Source: Stenocarpella maydis
Lineage: Eukaryota > Ascomycota > Sordariomycetes > Diaporthales > Diaporthaceae
NCBI GenBank assembly: GCA_002270565.1
Contig: NQMI01000061.1
Span: 1-64,000, forward strand
Length of the DNA stretch: 64,000 nucleotides
Reading direction: 5' to 3'
A program made the position numbers and the translations under genes. Under the pieces are notes generated by a model that searched no databases, was not told the DNA's origin, and saw only the letters and a list, made by a program, of their open reading frames with translations. Shown one piece after another: positions 1 through 12,200 of this stretch; position 1 is the first letter of the stretch, and every line of letters starts with the position of its first letter.

Positions 1-278
1 AATGACGGCGGGGGGGGGACGGGTAGGTTTCGTTTTCCACACACAGCGCGTTAGTGTAGCACTAGCACGGGAAGCTACGTACCTGTGGGATGTACTAGGT
101 TAAGTGCAACATATTTTTTTAAAACAGCCGGGGTCCGACATTGCTTGTGGTGACTCAATCACCTCCCAATTGTCCCTCGCTGTCTACCTACTCCAGACCT
201 CACACTTTCCCCAGCCCCTCGTCACCAATTGATCTCGAGAAGCCTACCCAGGAGTCAATAGGTAAAGCATAATCCACC
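1..278. promoter_or_regulatory. Upstream region of the tryptophan synthase gene
   Basis: This is non-coding sequence before the tryptophan synthase start. It has a short G run near position 10-18 and an A/T run near 113-123. The last 140 bases are rich in C and T, as is common for leaders of filamentous fungal genes. No clear TATA box or named operator was recognised. Confidence 0.5.
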
Positions 279-2823
279 ATGGAGGCCATCAAGCAGACCT
301 TCCAACGGTGCAAGGCCGAGAATCGGGTAAGCCGGCCCTAAACCTCAACCCAGCCTCACGCCGAGCCTTGACAGTGGCCATGAACTTGACTTGCTTCTGT
401 CCACCGACCACACAGCCCGGCTGACAATGCTCTGAACACGTAACAGAGTGCGCTGGTCACTTATGTGACCGCAGGCTACCCGAGGCCAGAGGACACGCCC
501 GATATCTGCCTGTCTATGGAGAGGGGAGGTGCAGGTACGCACACACACGGGCCCGGCCCCCGTCGTCACCGTCCTCGAAATGCGTCACTAACACGTATTC
601 AAGATATCATTGAGCTCGGAATCCCCTTCACGGACCCCATAGCAGATGGCCCGACCATCCAGACATCAAACACCGTTAGTGGATCAATCTCTCTTACGCA
701 CGAGACGTTGCCGTCCCGCCTCCCCCCCGCTGACCGTGACCAGGTCGCTCTCGAGAATGGCGTCACCGTGTCGGGCACCCTCCAGATGGTCCGTGATGCC
801 CGGAAAAGAGGGTTGAAGACGCCTGTTCTGCTCATGGGCTACTACAATCCTCTGCGCGCCTACGGAGAGGAGGCGCTGCTGGACGATTGCAAGGGTGCCG
901 GCGTCAATGGCTTCATCATCTGCGACCTGCCACCCGAGGAAGCCATCTCCTTTCGCAAGCTGTGTTCAAAGGGAGGGTGAGTCACGGCTTCCCCGCGCGT
1001 GTGACATCGAAGGCCACCTCTTCTGACCTCCAAAACTGATGCCGTCCTACAGCCTGTCCTACATCCCTCTGATCGCTCCAGCCACCTCGGACAAGCGCAT
1101 GCGTCTGCTGTGTCAGCTCGCTGATTCATTTATCTACGTTGTATCGCGTCAGGGAGTCACCGGTGCCCTTGGTACAATGAATGCCCACCTTCCCGAGCTG
1201 TTGGAGCGGGTCAAGAAGTACTCAGGCAACAAGCCCGCCGCGGTCGGCTTTGGTGTCTCCACGCGCGACCACTTCACCAGCGTGGCTCAGATTGCAGACG
1301 GCGTCGTCGTGGGCAGCATGATTGTCACCACGCTGCAGAAGGCCCCCGAGGACCAGCGCTACAAGGCAGTCCAGGAGTACTGCTCGTACCTCTGTGGGAG
1401 GACGCCCGAAGAATGCCTTACCAGGGAGGTTGGCGTGGTCGAGGCAATCTCACAGGCCAAGGAACCCAACGCCCAGCCGACCGTCAGCGCCGTCATTTCA
1501 GACAACCATGTCAATGGCGACGACTCCGCTCTGGTGTCCCAGCTGGCCGCACTGCATGGCAAGATCCCGGAGCGTTTTGGTGAGTATGGCGGGCAGTACG
1601 TCCCCGAGTCGCTGATGGACTGCCTCTCCGAGCTCGAGGAGGGCTTCAACAAGATCAAGGACGACCCGTCCTTCTGGGACGAATTCCGCTCGTACTACCC
1701 GTACATGGGCAGGCCAGGCCAGCTCCATCTCGCTGACAGGCTGACTAAGTACGCGGGCGGTGCCAACATCTGGCTCAAGAGGGAGGATCTCAACCACACT
1801 GGCAGCCACAAGATCAACAATGCCATTGGTCAGATCTTGCTCGCGCGGAGACTAGGCAAGACCAAGATCATTGCCGAGACCGGAGCTGGCCAGCACGGTG
1901 TCGCGACTGCCACCGTCTGTGCCAAGTTCGGCATGGAGTGCACAGTGTACATGGGTGCCGTAAGTCTTGTTTCTGCTGGCTCTGCCCACCGCGACCCCCT
2001 GTACTGACCATAGCAACAGGAGGATGTGAGACGCCAGGCGCTGAACGTCTTCCGAATGAAGCTTCTCGGCGCAAAGGTCGTCGCTGTCGAGGCGGGCAGC
2101 AGGACGCTCCGAGACGCCGTCAACGAGGCGATGCGGGCCTGGGTGGTCCAGCTCGAAGATACTCACTACATCATCGGCTCTGCTATCGGCCCGCATCCTT
2201 TCCCAACGATAGTGAGGACCTTCCAGTCCGTGATCGGCGACGAGACCAAGCAGCAGATGCTGGAGAAGCGGGGCAAGCTGCCGGACGCCGTGGTGGCGTG
2301 CGTCGGCGGTGGTAGCAATGCCACCGGTATGTTCTTTCCCTTCTCCAACGACCCGTCCGTCAAGCTGCTCGGGGTTGAGGCCGGCGGCGACGGCATCGAC
2401 ACGCAGCGCCACTCAGCGACGCTGGCAGCAGGCACCAAGGGCGTTCTGCACGGCGTCAAGACGTACGTGCTACAGAACGAGCACGGACAGATTCAGGACA
2501 CGCACTCAGTGTCTGCCGGCCTCGACTATCCAGCCGTTGGGCCCGAGCTGGCTTCGTGGAAGGACAGCGAGCGCGCCAAGTTCATCGCAGCCACGGACGA
2601 GCAGGCACTCCTCGGTTTCAAGCTCATCAGCGAGCTTGAGGGCATCATCCCTGCGCTGGAGTCGGCACACGGTGTCTACGGCGCCATCGAGCTGGCCAAG
2701 ACTATGAAGCCCGGCGAGGACGTGGTCATTTGTCTCAGTGGCCGAGGCGACAAGGATGTGCAGAGTATAGCCGACGAGCTTCCTGTGATAGGACCCAAGA
2801 TCGGCTGGGACCTGAGGTTCTAG
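279..2823 (+). CDS. TRP5: Bifunctional tryptophan synthase (alpha-beta fusion)
   Basis: Catalyses the last two steps of tryptophan synthesis: the alpha part splits indole-3-glycerol phosphate to indole, and the beta part joins indole to serine with pyridoxal phosphate. Six exons were read: 279-326, 447-534, 604-674, 744-976, 1053-1959 and 2020-2823. All phases close and give 716 residues, the usual size for the fungal fused enzyme. In the alpha part the motif [15 protein letters not shown] carries Glu49 and Asp60, the same numbers as the catalytic residues of E. coli TrpA. In the beta part [10 protein letters not shown] carries the PLP lysine (about Lys400), and [10 protein letters not shown] is the phosphate-binding loop. 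The 16-residue first exon is supported by a good donor and by the start MEAIKQTF, which resembles other fungal enzymes. The gene converges on the bL28m gene, 266 bases from stop to stop. Confidence 0.97.
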
Positions 2824-3089
2824 AGGGGCGGCCTGCGGAACAGCCCAGATTGATAAGAGATGGACCTGGCCTTGGTGCTGAAAAAATGGGACAGGATAGA
2901 CGCGATTTGGCGAGGCCCGGTCTTGTGTACCCAGTTTGTAGATAGATATACATGAACTTGATCACGAGGTCTCAAGGGAGATCTTGCAGCATATTTCACA
3001 CGGGGCACGATGTAGTCTTCATGGAGGACTTGGTGTTCTTTTTGTTAAAATTTTTTGGTTGTTTTACTGTGTACGCGTGAGACATAGTA

Positions 3090-3860
3090 TCATGGCGTAT
3101 GCTCCCTCATGAAGCCTTCGTCCTTGCCAATGACGAAGTACTTGTCCCCGTCTATCATCCGCTGAGTCTCGGCCATCAGCTGCTGGCTCTGCTGTGCAGG
3201 CGCACCGGCGGGTACGATACCCATGTGGGCGGCCTCACGCAGGGCCTCTTCGTGCAAGACAGCGTCCGACTTGGGGCTCAACCCCAGGGCGGACCTCTCG
3301 GCGGCGAATTTCCGCTTGACGGTCTCGCTCTGCATTACCCTCCATCTCAGCTTCCAACCCCAAGGCCCCAGATCCTTGATGCGCTGGGTCTTGTCACCCA
3401 GGAGGTAGTTATCCAAGCCGCCGGCCTTGTCAATGGTACGCAGGATGCGGGTGGTAACCCTAGTCTGGACAAAGCAGCGCAGCGAGTCGCTCCACAGGCG
3501 GCGGCGCTGGAGGTTGGGGCGCCACTTGCGAGGGGTCTTGACGTCGTGCTTCTCGGAGACATTGTTGCCGAACTGGATGCGTGACGAGCCGTAGAGGCCG
3601 CCATTTGACTGTTTGTAGACTTGTCGCGGGCCGTACGGGTAGGGCGGAATCTCGGGGGACTTTGAGCTGGGCTTGGGTATGGGTATGGAGAGCCCGTGGC
3701 TGTCGCGCGGCACGCCTTGGTGAGGGTAGCCGGTGGCGAGGAGGACAGACGATGTGCCAAAGGCCCTCGCAGCGCGTCGGTAAGTGGATTGTACCAGACT
3801 CAGCGTCGCCGCCGTCGGTCGGGCCAGGGCTGCGCGTAAGGGCGTCAAAGTCGAGGACAT
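3090..3860 (-). CDS. MRPL24: Mitochondrial large-subunit ribosomal protein bL28m
   Basis: A 256-residue protein of the mitochondrial ribosome large subunit, L28 family (yeast Mrpl24). The L28 core lies around residues 85-180. It begins with YGSSRIQFGNNVSEKHD and continues through KTPRKWRPNLQRRRLWSDSL to a lysine- and arginine-rich helix. The N terminus (MSSTLTPLRAALARP...) is basic and hydroxylated with few acids, as expected for a mitochondrial targeting peptide. The reading frame is open for another 71 codons upstream to position 4073. That extension is not L28-like and the MSST start gives a plausible presequence, so 3860 was chosen. No intron is seen. After the L28 core there is a fungal C-terminal extension of about 75 residues ending in GFMREHTP. 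Confidence 0.9.
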   Translation of the reverse strand: MSSTLTPLRAALARPTAATLSLVQSTYRRAARAFGTSSVLLATGYPHQGVPRDSHGLSIPIPKPSSKSPEIPPYPYGPRQVYKQSNGGLYGSSRIQFGNNVSEKHDVKTPRKWRPNLQRRRLWSDSLRCFVQTRVTTRILRTIDKAGGLDNYLLGDKTQRIKDLGPWGWKLRWRVMQSETVKRKFAAERSALGLSPKSDAVLHEEALREAAHMGIVPAGAPAQQSQQLMAETQRMIDGDKYFVIGKDEGFMREHTP

Positions 3861-4104
3861 GGCTGGTGTGATGTTATACTGCCTGCTGCCATGGGGGGAG
3901 GGGTGTGTGCAAGGCGGTGCTCGGCTCCACCGCGCGCGTGTCGTGGGCGTGTTCTTGGTCGCGACAGGACAGTTAAATAGTTTGCTTGCCTTGCTTGGGA
4001 GTGTAATCGGGGGGTTGTGACTGGTGTTTGCTCTGCTCTTCCTCGGTCCCTGCTGCCATGTGCGGTTTGACACCTACCTGACCTAGCAGTTTAAAATGCT
4101 GGGC

Positions 4105-4122
4105 GTCCCAAAATTTTGGGAC
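4105..4122. repeat. Perfect 18-base palindrome
   Basis: GTCCCAAAATTTTGGGAC is its own reverse complement. The flanks GCTGG and CAGC extend the symmetry imperfectly. It marks the left edge of the AT-rich patch. Confidence 0.8.
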
Positions 4123-4162
4123 CAGCTCAGAGTGTTAATTACATAAGCCAAGCCAAGGCTGT

Positions 4163-4180
4163 CCAGCTTAGGAAAGCTGG
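4163..4180. repeat. Inverted repeat (7-pair stem)
   Basis: CCAGCTT at 4163-4169 and AAGCTGG at 4174-4180 can pair around a four-base loop. It lies just inside the AT-rich patch, close to the 18-base palindrome. The two together could be the end structure of a decayed short transposon. Confidence 0.6.
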
Positions 4181-4526
4181 TTCTTTTCTCAACCTGATTA
4201 TAGTTTTTTTTTTAATTAAGTTAGATATAAAAATTCTTTTATTTAATAATCAACATCTAAGACTTTAATATTAAGTACGAAATATTATAAAAACAAAGAG
4301 AACCAAAAAGAACCTCAAAAAACCCTAAAAACCCAAATTTTTTTAAACAAATAAAGAGCTGTAATATTATAAACCACCACAATTAGCACCCAACTACCTA
4401 CCTGTGTTAACAGGCTAAACCATTGCTAATACACGTCGCGATTCCCTCCCTTTAAACATTCTCAGCCGGGTATACCACAGTCGGCGGTTACTCCCTTCAG
4501 ATGCACTGCCCTCCACTGATCACATA

Positions 4527-5607
4527 ATGTTGCCGCCAGCGGGTGAGGCCGTACTGCAGAACAACCCTGAGTTCGCCACCCTGTACAGCACCCTCAGCAC
4601 CGCGATACTGAATCCTGATGGTACCACCCAGGATGAGAAGAGCCACAACGCACGGGAACGGGCTGCAGTTCGCGAGGTGAATCACAGGCAGAACCTACTT
4701 TCGTTTACTGCTTTTGCTACTGTCGTCTCTAACTGGTGCTTAGGAACTCGTCACTCATCGCTTCGTTTCTGCCAAACACCATCTGCTAGCTCAGGCTATC
4801 TCTTCTACTGTGCGCCCTGAGCCCGTCCTGTCCGTAAAGACGGCGAATAAGCCAGTACCGCGGTCACCGGAAATATCAGACCTTCTTTTGGACCTTCTGT
4901 TGCTCCTCCCACCGCTTCTCTTGGGTCCAGAGGAGCACCCAGCCGAGACCTTTCAACTGTTGATGGCGAACGCCCCCTTTTCCTCCTTGGATGAGCTTAT
5001 GCCGGGCCTTGCAACTCTCGTCTCCTCCAGCCTTCAGTCTTCGGCTGTCCAGATCGCTCGGGCAGCTTTCCCGGCCACGAACGCATCCTTTGTCCACCGT
5101 CAAGTGCCCTCACTTGCACGTCGCATTGCCGAGCTGTCCTCAGACCTGCAACAGCAGTCCGACACACTGGCCGGCGCCCGCCTGACTGCCACTGCCCACA
5201 TCACGCAGCTGCTTCAAAAGCAGACAGAGGCTCTGGTCCTGTTGGTCCGCTCGCTTGAGGCCAAACACTGCGGCATTGCTCGCTCCCTCGAGTACCGAGC
5301 TGCTGACGTCTCCTTGAATGCTCAGCTCGGACAGCTCAACGCAGAGACGGCTTTGTGGGACGTCAGGAAGGATGTCTATAGCCCCGAGGTCCGCCTGGCC
5401 TTAGAAAATTATTCACTCCACTTGCGAGACAGCCAATTGAGGCTTAGGGAAGCCATGCGGGCGGCTCAGACTGAGCTCCAAGACTACGGGGTCGGACGTG
5501 TCGGGGACCAGAGGAAGGAGCGCGCCCTGAGGGAGGCCGCCAAGGCTTATAGAGAAACACGGAAGCAGATAGAGGACGCCCAGAATGATCTGAGCCGATT
5601 CCATTAA
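4527..5607 (+). CDS. Conserved-looking helical (coiled-coil) protein, function unknown
   Basis: Two exons, 4527-4676 and 4744-5607, with a 67-base GT-AG intron, encode 337 residues. The splice joins RERAAVRE to ELVTHRFVSAKHHLLAQ without a frame break; the unspliced first reading frame ends at 4820. The protein is almost entirely predicted helix. A leucine-rich stretch (DLLLDLLLLLPPLLL) lies near residue 90, and heptad-like segments with many E, R, Q, L and A fill the second half (LARRIAELSSDLQQQSDTL, LRLREAMRAAQTEL, AYRETRKQIEDAQNDL). There is no signal peptide or enzyme motif. The composition recalls subunits of microtubule-associated complexes such as augmin (HAUS), but I cannot confirm that from sequence alone. 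The gene is real with good confidence; the function is open. Confidence 0.75.
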
Positions 5608-5854
5608 GCTTGAACTTGGGCATAAAAATACAAGCCAACAAAGAAACGGAAGCCCATCCAGACTGATACCGGTAGACGGCCCAGTACCCACGAACCCACG
5701 CCTACACTTACACCTACCACCCAATTTCATAATACTAACTACCTAGGTATGCCTGCAAGCGGTATGTTCCCTCATCCTTTATGATACCAGGGCCACCAAA
5801 GTCGCTCTTCAATAGACTGGGGGCGGGTTGGTTGAACAAAAAAGAGGATAGAAT

Positions 5855-7008
5855 CTACTGCGGCACGATGACCGCTCGGAAATGAACCTCTCCACGGTTC
5901 AGCTTGTTCATAGCTTCCGTTATGCCTTGTTCACTCAATTGAAACCTCTGGATGACAGGCTTAATGCGATGTAACGCCGCAAACTCGAGCACTGTTTGGA
6001 AGGGAGAAAATATCACGTTAACAATCAGAGACAAGAAACGCCAACTCTGAGGTTTCGTAAGAGGCCAGTGCACTTACTGTCCTTGTGCATCTGCCTCGCG
6101 GCCACAACGGAGCCTTGGATGGTGATACCGTTGGTAAGCATGGCCATATAGGGAACGGAGAAGTTACCCGAGGCGATGGATAACGGGTGGATGGTGGAGC
6201 CGGCCGCCATAAGGGGCATGAGGAGGTTCCAGTCCGGCTGAGCACTTGTGGTGACCAGGAGCCGGTCGAGCTTCCGGCCGACCTTGAGCTCCCTCTGGCC
6301 TCCGATAGCTATGAACTCGTGGGCGCCGAGCCTGGTTGCCTCGTCCTTCTTGGAGTTACTGCCCGAGAGCACAACGACTCGGGCACCCATGGCGCGCGCG
6401 AACTGGATTGCGAGGTGGCCTAGCCCTCCGACACCCATGATACCGACAGTCTCGGTGGGCCTGGTGTTGTAGGCCATAAGGGCAGTCCAGACCGTTGCGC
6501 CTCCACACTGGAACGGGGCCGCCTCCTCGTCGCTAAGCTCGTCGGGGATCTTGAACAGGAAGGCCTCGCGCCAGATGGCATGCGACGCAAGAGAGCCTTG
6601 GTCGAGGTCGGCCGCGGCGTACATTTGCTTACCGTCGCAGTACTGCTCAGTTCCGGTGAGGCACTGTGTGCAGTGCCCGCAAGAATCGTGTTCGTAGCCC
6701 CAGCCAACCCGGTCGTCCTTCTTCAGCATTTTGCAGTCCGGACCAAGGGCTTCAACAACCCCGACACCTTCGTGGCCCAGCACCATGTCTTTGTTTTTCT
6801 GTCGGCGGAAATCGTCAGCCAAGCTCTAACTGGGATCTTGCCCGGGGCCAGGGCTGGGAGCGTTATGTACGTAGTGTAGGTCTGTGCCACAGAGACCCGA
6901 GGCGGTGACCTTCAGCAGGACCTGGTCGCCGGACATTTGGTCCGGCTTGGTGGTTGTTGTTTTCTTGATTCCATCCTTGGAGCCCTTGAACACGGTGAAG
7001 GTAGGCAT
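5855..7008 (-). CDS. Zinc-dependent (NADP) alcohol dehydrogenase, MDR family
   Basis: Cytosolic medium-chain dehydrogenase that interconverts alcohols and aldehydes. Three exons on the minus strand: 7008-6871, 6798-6078 and 5991-5855, giving 331 residues. The first intron carries GTACAT and CGACAG ends; splicing it gives CGTDLHYKNKDMVLGHEG, an uninterrupted GroES-like domain. Visible motifs are the catalytic zinc ligands (GLCGTD and GHEGVG), four closely spaced cysteines for the structural zinc (CGHCTQCLTGTEQYC), and the cofactor-binding turn GVGGLGHLAIQFA. The C terminus FRAVIVPQ is typical of the fungal Adh6/Adh7-like branch (cinnamyl- and aliphatic-alcohol dehydrogenases). The exact substrate cannot be read from sequence. 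The gene shares a 2.2-kb upstream region with the divergent DOCK gene. Confidence 0.92.
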
Positions 7009-9201
7009 GACGGCGAATGTGCAGTTATAGTGTTAAGATGGTTTTTGAGATGGTCTTGGAGATGGGTACGCAGGGCTGGGGACGGCGCCACAGCAGATCA
7101 AGCAGGTATTGTTCTTGTACTGTTGTGGGAATACTCTCCACGGCCTTACCTCCCGATTAATGTCTGGACGAGCATTCGGGTTCCCCTTATATGTATATCT
7201 TCACAGCCAGCATGTCGGATCCATGCCTCCCGAGGGGTGGCGCTACGATCACTTACCAGGGAACTAGCCAGTCACCGTGCAATGCCGATGACATTCTCGA
7301 AGGGAGTGGAACGAAGAATGGACGCGGAGGGACGCAGTGGGAAAGAAAAAGCTTAAAAAAAATCAAACTCCTAACATGTCCCATTGATTGAGGCAAATCC
7401 GGTGAGCAGGAGTTTGCGGGAACTGCTGGGAGATGGCGGGCCAGCCTGCGGGAGACGAGGCCTAGGCGACGTCGTCGAGACGTCATTAGTGGGCCTTTCC
7501 CAGATCTAAACAGGCCAGGAACGAGAGGTTGCGAACTAACTGAGATGAGCATTGTGAGAACTATATCGTGGAAGTTGGGATTAGGGCCCAGGGCAATCAG
7601 TATCGTGGACCCAAGGCATTGGGGTAGCCGGGAAGGCCAGTATACTCGATTACTGACAGAGTAGCACCCTGCTTACCAGGCCTGCGGGCACTGTAGTTTC
7701 CGAATAAAACAACTTATGACAGCCGCTCCCATGACATCTACTCGTCTAATATGTGCCCCCTCACTACTCACTATACCCAAGTCAACTGAGGCTGTCCCTG
7801 TACCTCGAGCGCTTCATGATCTTGGGCGTAAGGGTTGAGGTGGGAGAGGGCAAGTTGGAACCACAGGGTGGAAATCTAGAACGTGTCGTGGTATTGATGC
7901 ACGCTGATGTTGGAAAGTCGCCGAGAAGATGAGACGAGATGCGACGAGATTAGAGGAGATGGGATGAGACGAGAACGCGCAGCAGGGCCGATAAGCCCAG
8001 TGAAGCTTGAGTCTGGGCCGGCATGAGGCTCGTGACAAGACCAAAGGCCACGGCGCGCGCGTTGCTGAGATTGGTCGTTTCCTTCAGTGACGATCAGCTT
8101 CGGAAATCGACATGACGGTGCTGATGCCTATACGCGCCACGTATCAGTGTAATAATAGGAGGAACTGAAGGGAGGCCAGTAGAAATACTTGCAGAACCGA
8201 GGCGTTGGTTCATCGTCATCAGGTCACCAAAGTCTGGCCCGGACAAGGGATTTTGGGCCGACACCATCACTGCAGGTGCCCCAGGACATTGTGAGTACCG
8301 AATTTAGGATGCATGTACCCGCCTAGGAACCCACCTAAGATAGATACCCAGACAGATAGATACCTAGATGGATACAGATACAGTAGCGTGCGTGCCGTTT
8401 AGTCCTAGTTCCAGGGGTAAAAAGGTCATTGCACCCAACTCTTGGCACGAGGTAGTCTTTGGTACTGTGTAGCCAGCCAGCCAGACTGTCATACTGTCTG
8501 TCAGTCTACCAGCTTCGCTGTGGATTCGCCGTCGCGACCACCTCCTCCCAGGGACTGCGTGCCGACACCACACCAGCAAACAGCTACGTCCCAGTCCCCG
8601 TCGCCGCCGCCGCCGTCGTCGTCGCCGTCGCTATCGCTGTTGGTCGCTGTCGCACCCCCCCTCCCATATGATCCAGCCTGGACCGACACACCCCCAACCC
8701 CCACCTGCCCGTTCGGCCATGCCGTTTATTCTTCCTCAGATAGGACCCGAGGACATCAACCTCCACCGCCCGTCCGCCATCCCGTCCGCCATCCTGTCCC
8801 GAGATCCTTGTTTTTTTTCGGCCGCTGCCGTCGTCGACGCCTGAGTGGAGACACCTGCCAAAGACACGCGACGCAGCGCAGCGCATTCCAGTCCTCCCCA
8901 CCTGGCAATCCCTCCGCATCCACCTCCAGCAGCCACCCTCCACTGGCCCATCGCGCGCTCAACTCCCAGCCCTGGTCAGCCATCACAGCCCGCGTCCGGT
9001 CCGCATCTCTTCACTCTTGAGAGCTTGTGCCAGCCACACGCACACACCTTCTGCAGGGCCGCCGCCGCGACGTCTGGTCCCGACCAGGCAGCTCGCTTCC
9101 TCTGACCCGCGAGCCTCGAGCGGCCGTGGCCGCATCGTCCTGTAAAGGCTTGCACCGACAACCGCCGCCATCTTCTTCAGCTTCATGTGCTCCAGACCAA
9201 A
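7009..9201. promoter_or_regulatory. 2.2-kb divergent intergenic region, pyrimidine-rich leader on the right
   Basis: No supportable gene was found. The right part (8440-9200) is strongly C/T-rich on the + strand, with GCC/GTC triplet runs near 8595-8640. It looks like the 5' leader of the DOCK gene; long frames there are low-complexity Pro/Ser/Arg/His strings. An imperfect purine repeat based on GAGACGAGAT lies at about 7920-7975. Imperfect GATA-type repeats (GATAGATACC, GATGGATACAGATAC) lie at 8341-8386 and could bind GATA factors. Confidence 0.5.
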
Positions 9202-12200
9202 ATGCCCTGGCAACCTCTGCCTCGCATCGCCTTCGCCATCGCGACCTTCCCCTTCGCTCCCCAAGATGCCGAGGACCTGCCGCTCGAGATAGGCGACGAG
9301 CTCTACATCATCGAGGAAACCCCCGACGGAAGCTGGTTGCGCGGGTATCTGGTCGCGCAACCCTCGCTCGTCGCCGGCTTGACCTCGGTCAAAGGCCAGA
9401 CGCTCGAGGCCAGGATCTATAATGGCATCTTCCCAAGGAGCTGCGTCGAGATCCGCGAGGTCCTCGGCGAGGCAGACGACCCGGATGCCAAGTCCGACCC
9501 TGACAGCTCCGCACACGCTGGGGACCCAGCTGCCGACTCTGCCAAAAGCGGCGTCACCGGCGACGTCAACAGGCGCCGCAGAACCGATGGCGAGCTAACC
9601 CTCAGCCCCGTCAGTGACGGGGGCCGGCCAAGGAAGTGGACAAAGGACCTACCAAACGGCACACACGGCACCCTATCCGTCCCCGTGCAGAGGGACCCCG
9701 ATGCCCCCCGCCCACAGGCTCCGGTGCCAATGTTGAAGATTGGGGACGAAACGCCTACCTCCATCTCGGAGCCCTTGATTGACGAGATCGCCTCCTGTCT
9801 TCGCGAGTGGCACTCTACGAACTTGCACGAGCTTCTACTTTCGCGCCAGTACCCCAAGCTAGAAAGCCTCGGCCAGCTAGTTGCCGCCCTATACTTTGCG
9901 CGCCAGCAGTTTCTGCACAATGTCCTCACCGCGTGGGAGTACAGACGCCTGCGCGAGAGGACCGTTTGGGACCTTGTGCGCGTCAACAAGCTGTGCGGCG
10001 GGGAGGTCATTGTGCGCGATCCCAGGGAAAGGGGCCGGGTGCTGACCGCCGACGACTCCGTGGTCGAGGTGACCAAGCTGCAGTCCGTCATGAGCCTTCT
10101 CGACGAGCCGCCCCGCCCCGTGATCGAGTCCACGTCCCTGCATCACCTGCTGGTTGATGTGCGAAGCGTCGCCGGCGCCCTGAACGAGCCGGTGACTCTC
10201 GTGCTTCACTTGGTCAGGCGGCCCCTTGGGGGGCTGCCTACTCAGCTCTCTGAACCCTACATCATTGAGATCCCGGCCGGTGGCTCCATGGGAAGCCTGG
10301 GCAAAGGCGCGCACGCTCGCATGCGGACGCTTTTTGCAGATCTATCACCCCAGGACACGGGCACGGCGCCCTCTGTGGAGTCAGATATATATCTGATCGC
10401 GACGGTCCGCGTTGCAGAGCAAATTGTGACGGGTAAGCCAAGCTCAAGATCTGGCTCATTCTCGAGAGAGGCCGGGCCAGTCTCAAAAGATGGCACCCGG
10501 CCACCGCTCTCTAGCGGAAACAAGTCCGTTCGGAGGAGTCTGATGTGGGCTGGCAAGAGCACGAGGTCGGCCCTTTCCAGGGGCCCGCCCATGGCCAAGG
10601 TTGACGAGAGAGCCGAGGAGAGGCCCTTGTCTGGTCGTGCGGAGAGCAGAGAGGGATCACAACCCCCGGGGACCGCCAGCTCAAAAGCCTCCCACTCGTC
10701 CAGCGATGGGCCGTCGACCATTACAGCAGACCGGTTGGCAGGAGTGGGCTGTCTCAGGCTCAATGCCATCATGAGGCAAAATGAAGAGGTTGAGCAGGTT
10801 CTTGACATCTGGTCTCCGTCGGCGAGATTCGTGTCGGACAAGGAAAATGGAGACGATTGGGACCCTCTGATCAGGGAGATGGTCAACAGCAAGTCAGGGC
10901 AGTACGAGAAGTCGAAAACTGCTGAGCGACTTCAATTGCACCTGAAGGCTTTTGATCACCCAGACTCTGACGTCCTCATAAAGGCCACGCCGACACTATT
11001 GTCTGGGACCACCAAAACAAGGAAGATGGGTTTCTCTGGGGCCCCCACAAAGCCCAGATCCGACATTTACATCACGCTCGACGAGGCGATCCTCTCCAAG
11101 CAGACACTATTGTCGCGGTACGGCGGTAGTGCGAGCTCTATGCCTGCCCACCTGCCAGGGAATAGCATCCAAGTGACCCTCGAGGTACGCAACTCGAGTG
11201 GTGAGCAGATTGGCGGATGCATATATCCCTCGTCCAACTCCGATGGCCTGCATACTTGGAAGTCGCTAGCTGCGGAGCCAGGTGAGCGCTGGAGGCAAAC
11301 TTTACGGTTAGTTTTGAAAGACGAAGATGTCCCGGTCGCTCATCTGGTCATGTTTCTGGCCAACATCCCGAATGCACCTTTCGCCGTGGCCTATCTACCG
11401 TTGTGGGACCAACACGCCTTCATCAGGGACGGAATGCACGGCTTGCTTCTTTACAAGCTTGACGAGTTCACCTCGTCGGCCCAGCCTGGGCCAGTGGGCA
11501 AAGGTGGCTACCTGTCGCTGCCACCAACCGCGAAAGGCCACTCAGCAGACGTCACGGGCCCGATCGCGGTCCTGCGGCTGCAGTCCTATCTCTGTAGCAC
11601 GCGGTACTCTCAAGATCGAGTGGTCTTGGCACTGCTAAAGTGGAGGGAACGGCCGCGGACTGAGATCCCCGGCCTGTTGAAAGAACTCATCTTCGTCAAT
11701 GAGATCGAGATTGTCAAACTCCTAGACGATGTCCTCGACTCGCTCTTTGATATCCTCGTCGAATGGGCAGGCAATGACGAGTACGAGGATCTCGTTTTCA
11801 GTGCCCTGGTTCGGGTACTGGACATCACTCATGACAGACGTTTCAACATTGCGCCTCTGGTTGACCAATATGCTGAAACAAAGTTCAACCACCCGTTTGC
11901 CACCCCCTGCCTGGTCAGGTCCTTCACGAGGCTGCTGCAGAAGCCCACAGAGCCGGAGACGGCGAGGAAGTTGAGAGCTACTTTCAAGGTCGTCCGGCAC
12001 ATACTCAAGTTTATCACCCATGGCCGTGGCCAACAGAAGGAGAAGGAAGCGGGGATCGGAATCACCAGCAACAACCCGGGTTTCACTCGGCACCTGCGCA
12101 GCATCTTCAAGGCTCTAGACTCGATGATGCGTAGCTCCGCGCCAGTGCTTGTTGGCAGCCAGACCTTGGCAGTCCAGCACTTCCACACGTGGCTGCCGGA

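Larger units (their letters stand above)
3861..4526. promoter_or_regulatory. Divergent intergenic region with palindromes and an AT-rich core
   Basis: Lies between the bL28m gene (reading left) and the helical-protein gene (reading right), so it should hold both promoters. Its first 200 bases are ordinary. From about 4080 it contains a perfect 18-base palindrome (4105-4122) and a seven-pair hairpin (4163-4180). From 4195 to 4390 the sequence becomes strongly AT-rich with many TA steps. That pattern resembles a small RIP-decayed repeat, such as a MITE-sized remnant, rather than a normal promoter. Confidence 0.5.

Noticed and set aside
8442..9020. 192-residue open frame on the + strand before the DOCK gene
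   Set aside because: It is a Pro/Ser/Arg/His low-complexity string in a pyrimidine-rich leader with competing open frames on both strands; no domain or codon pattern supports it.
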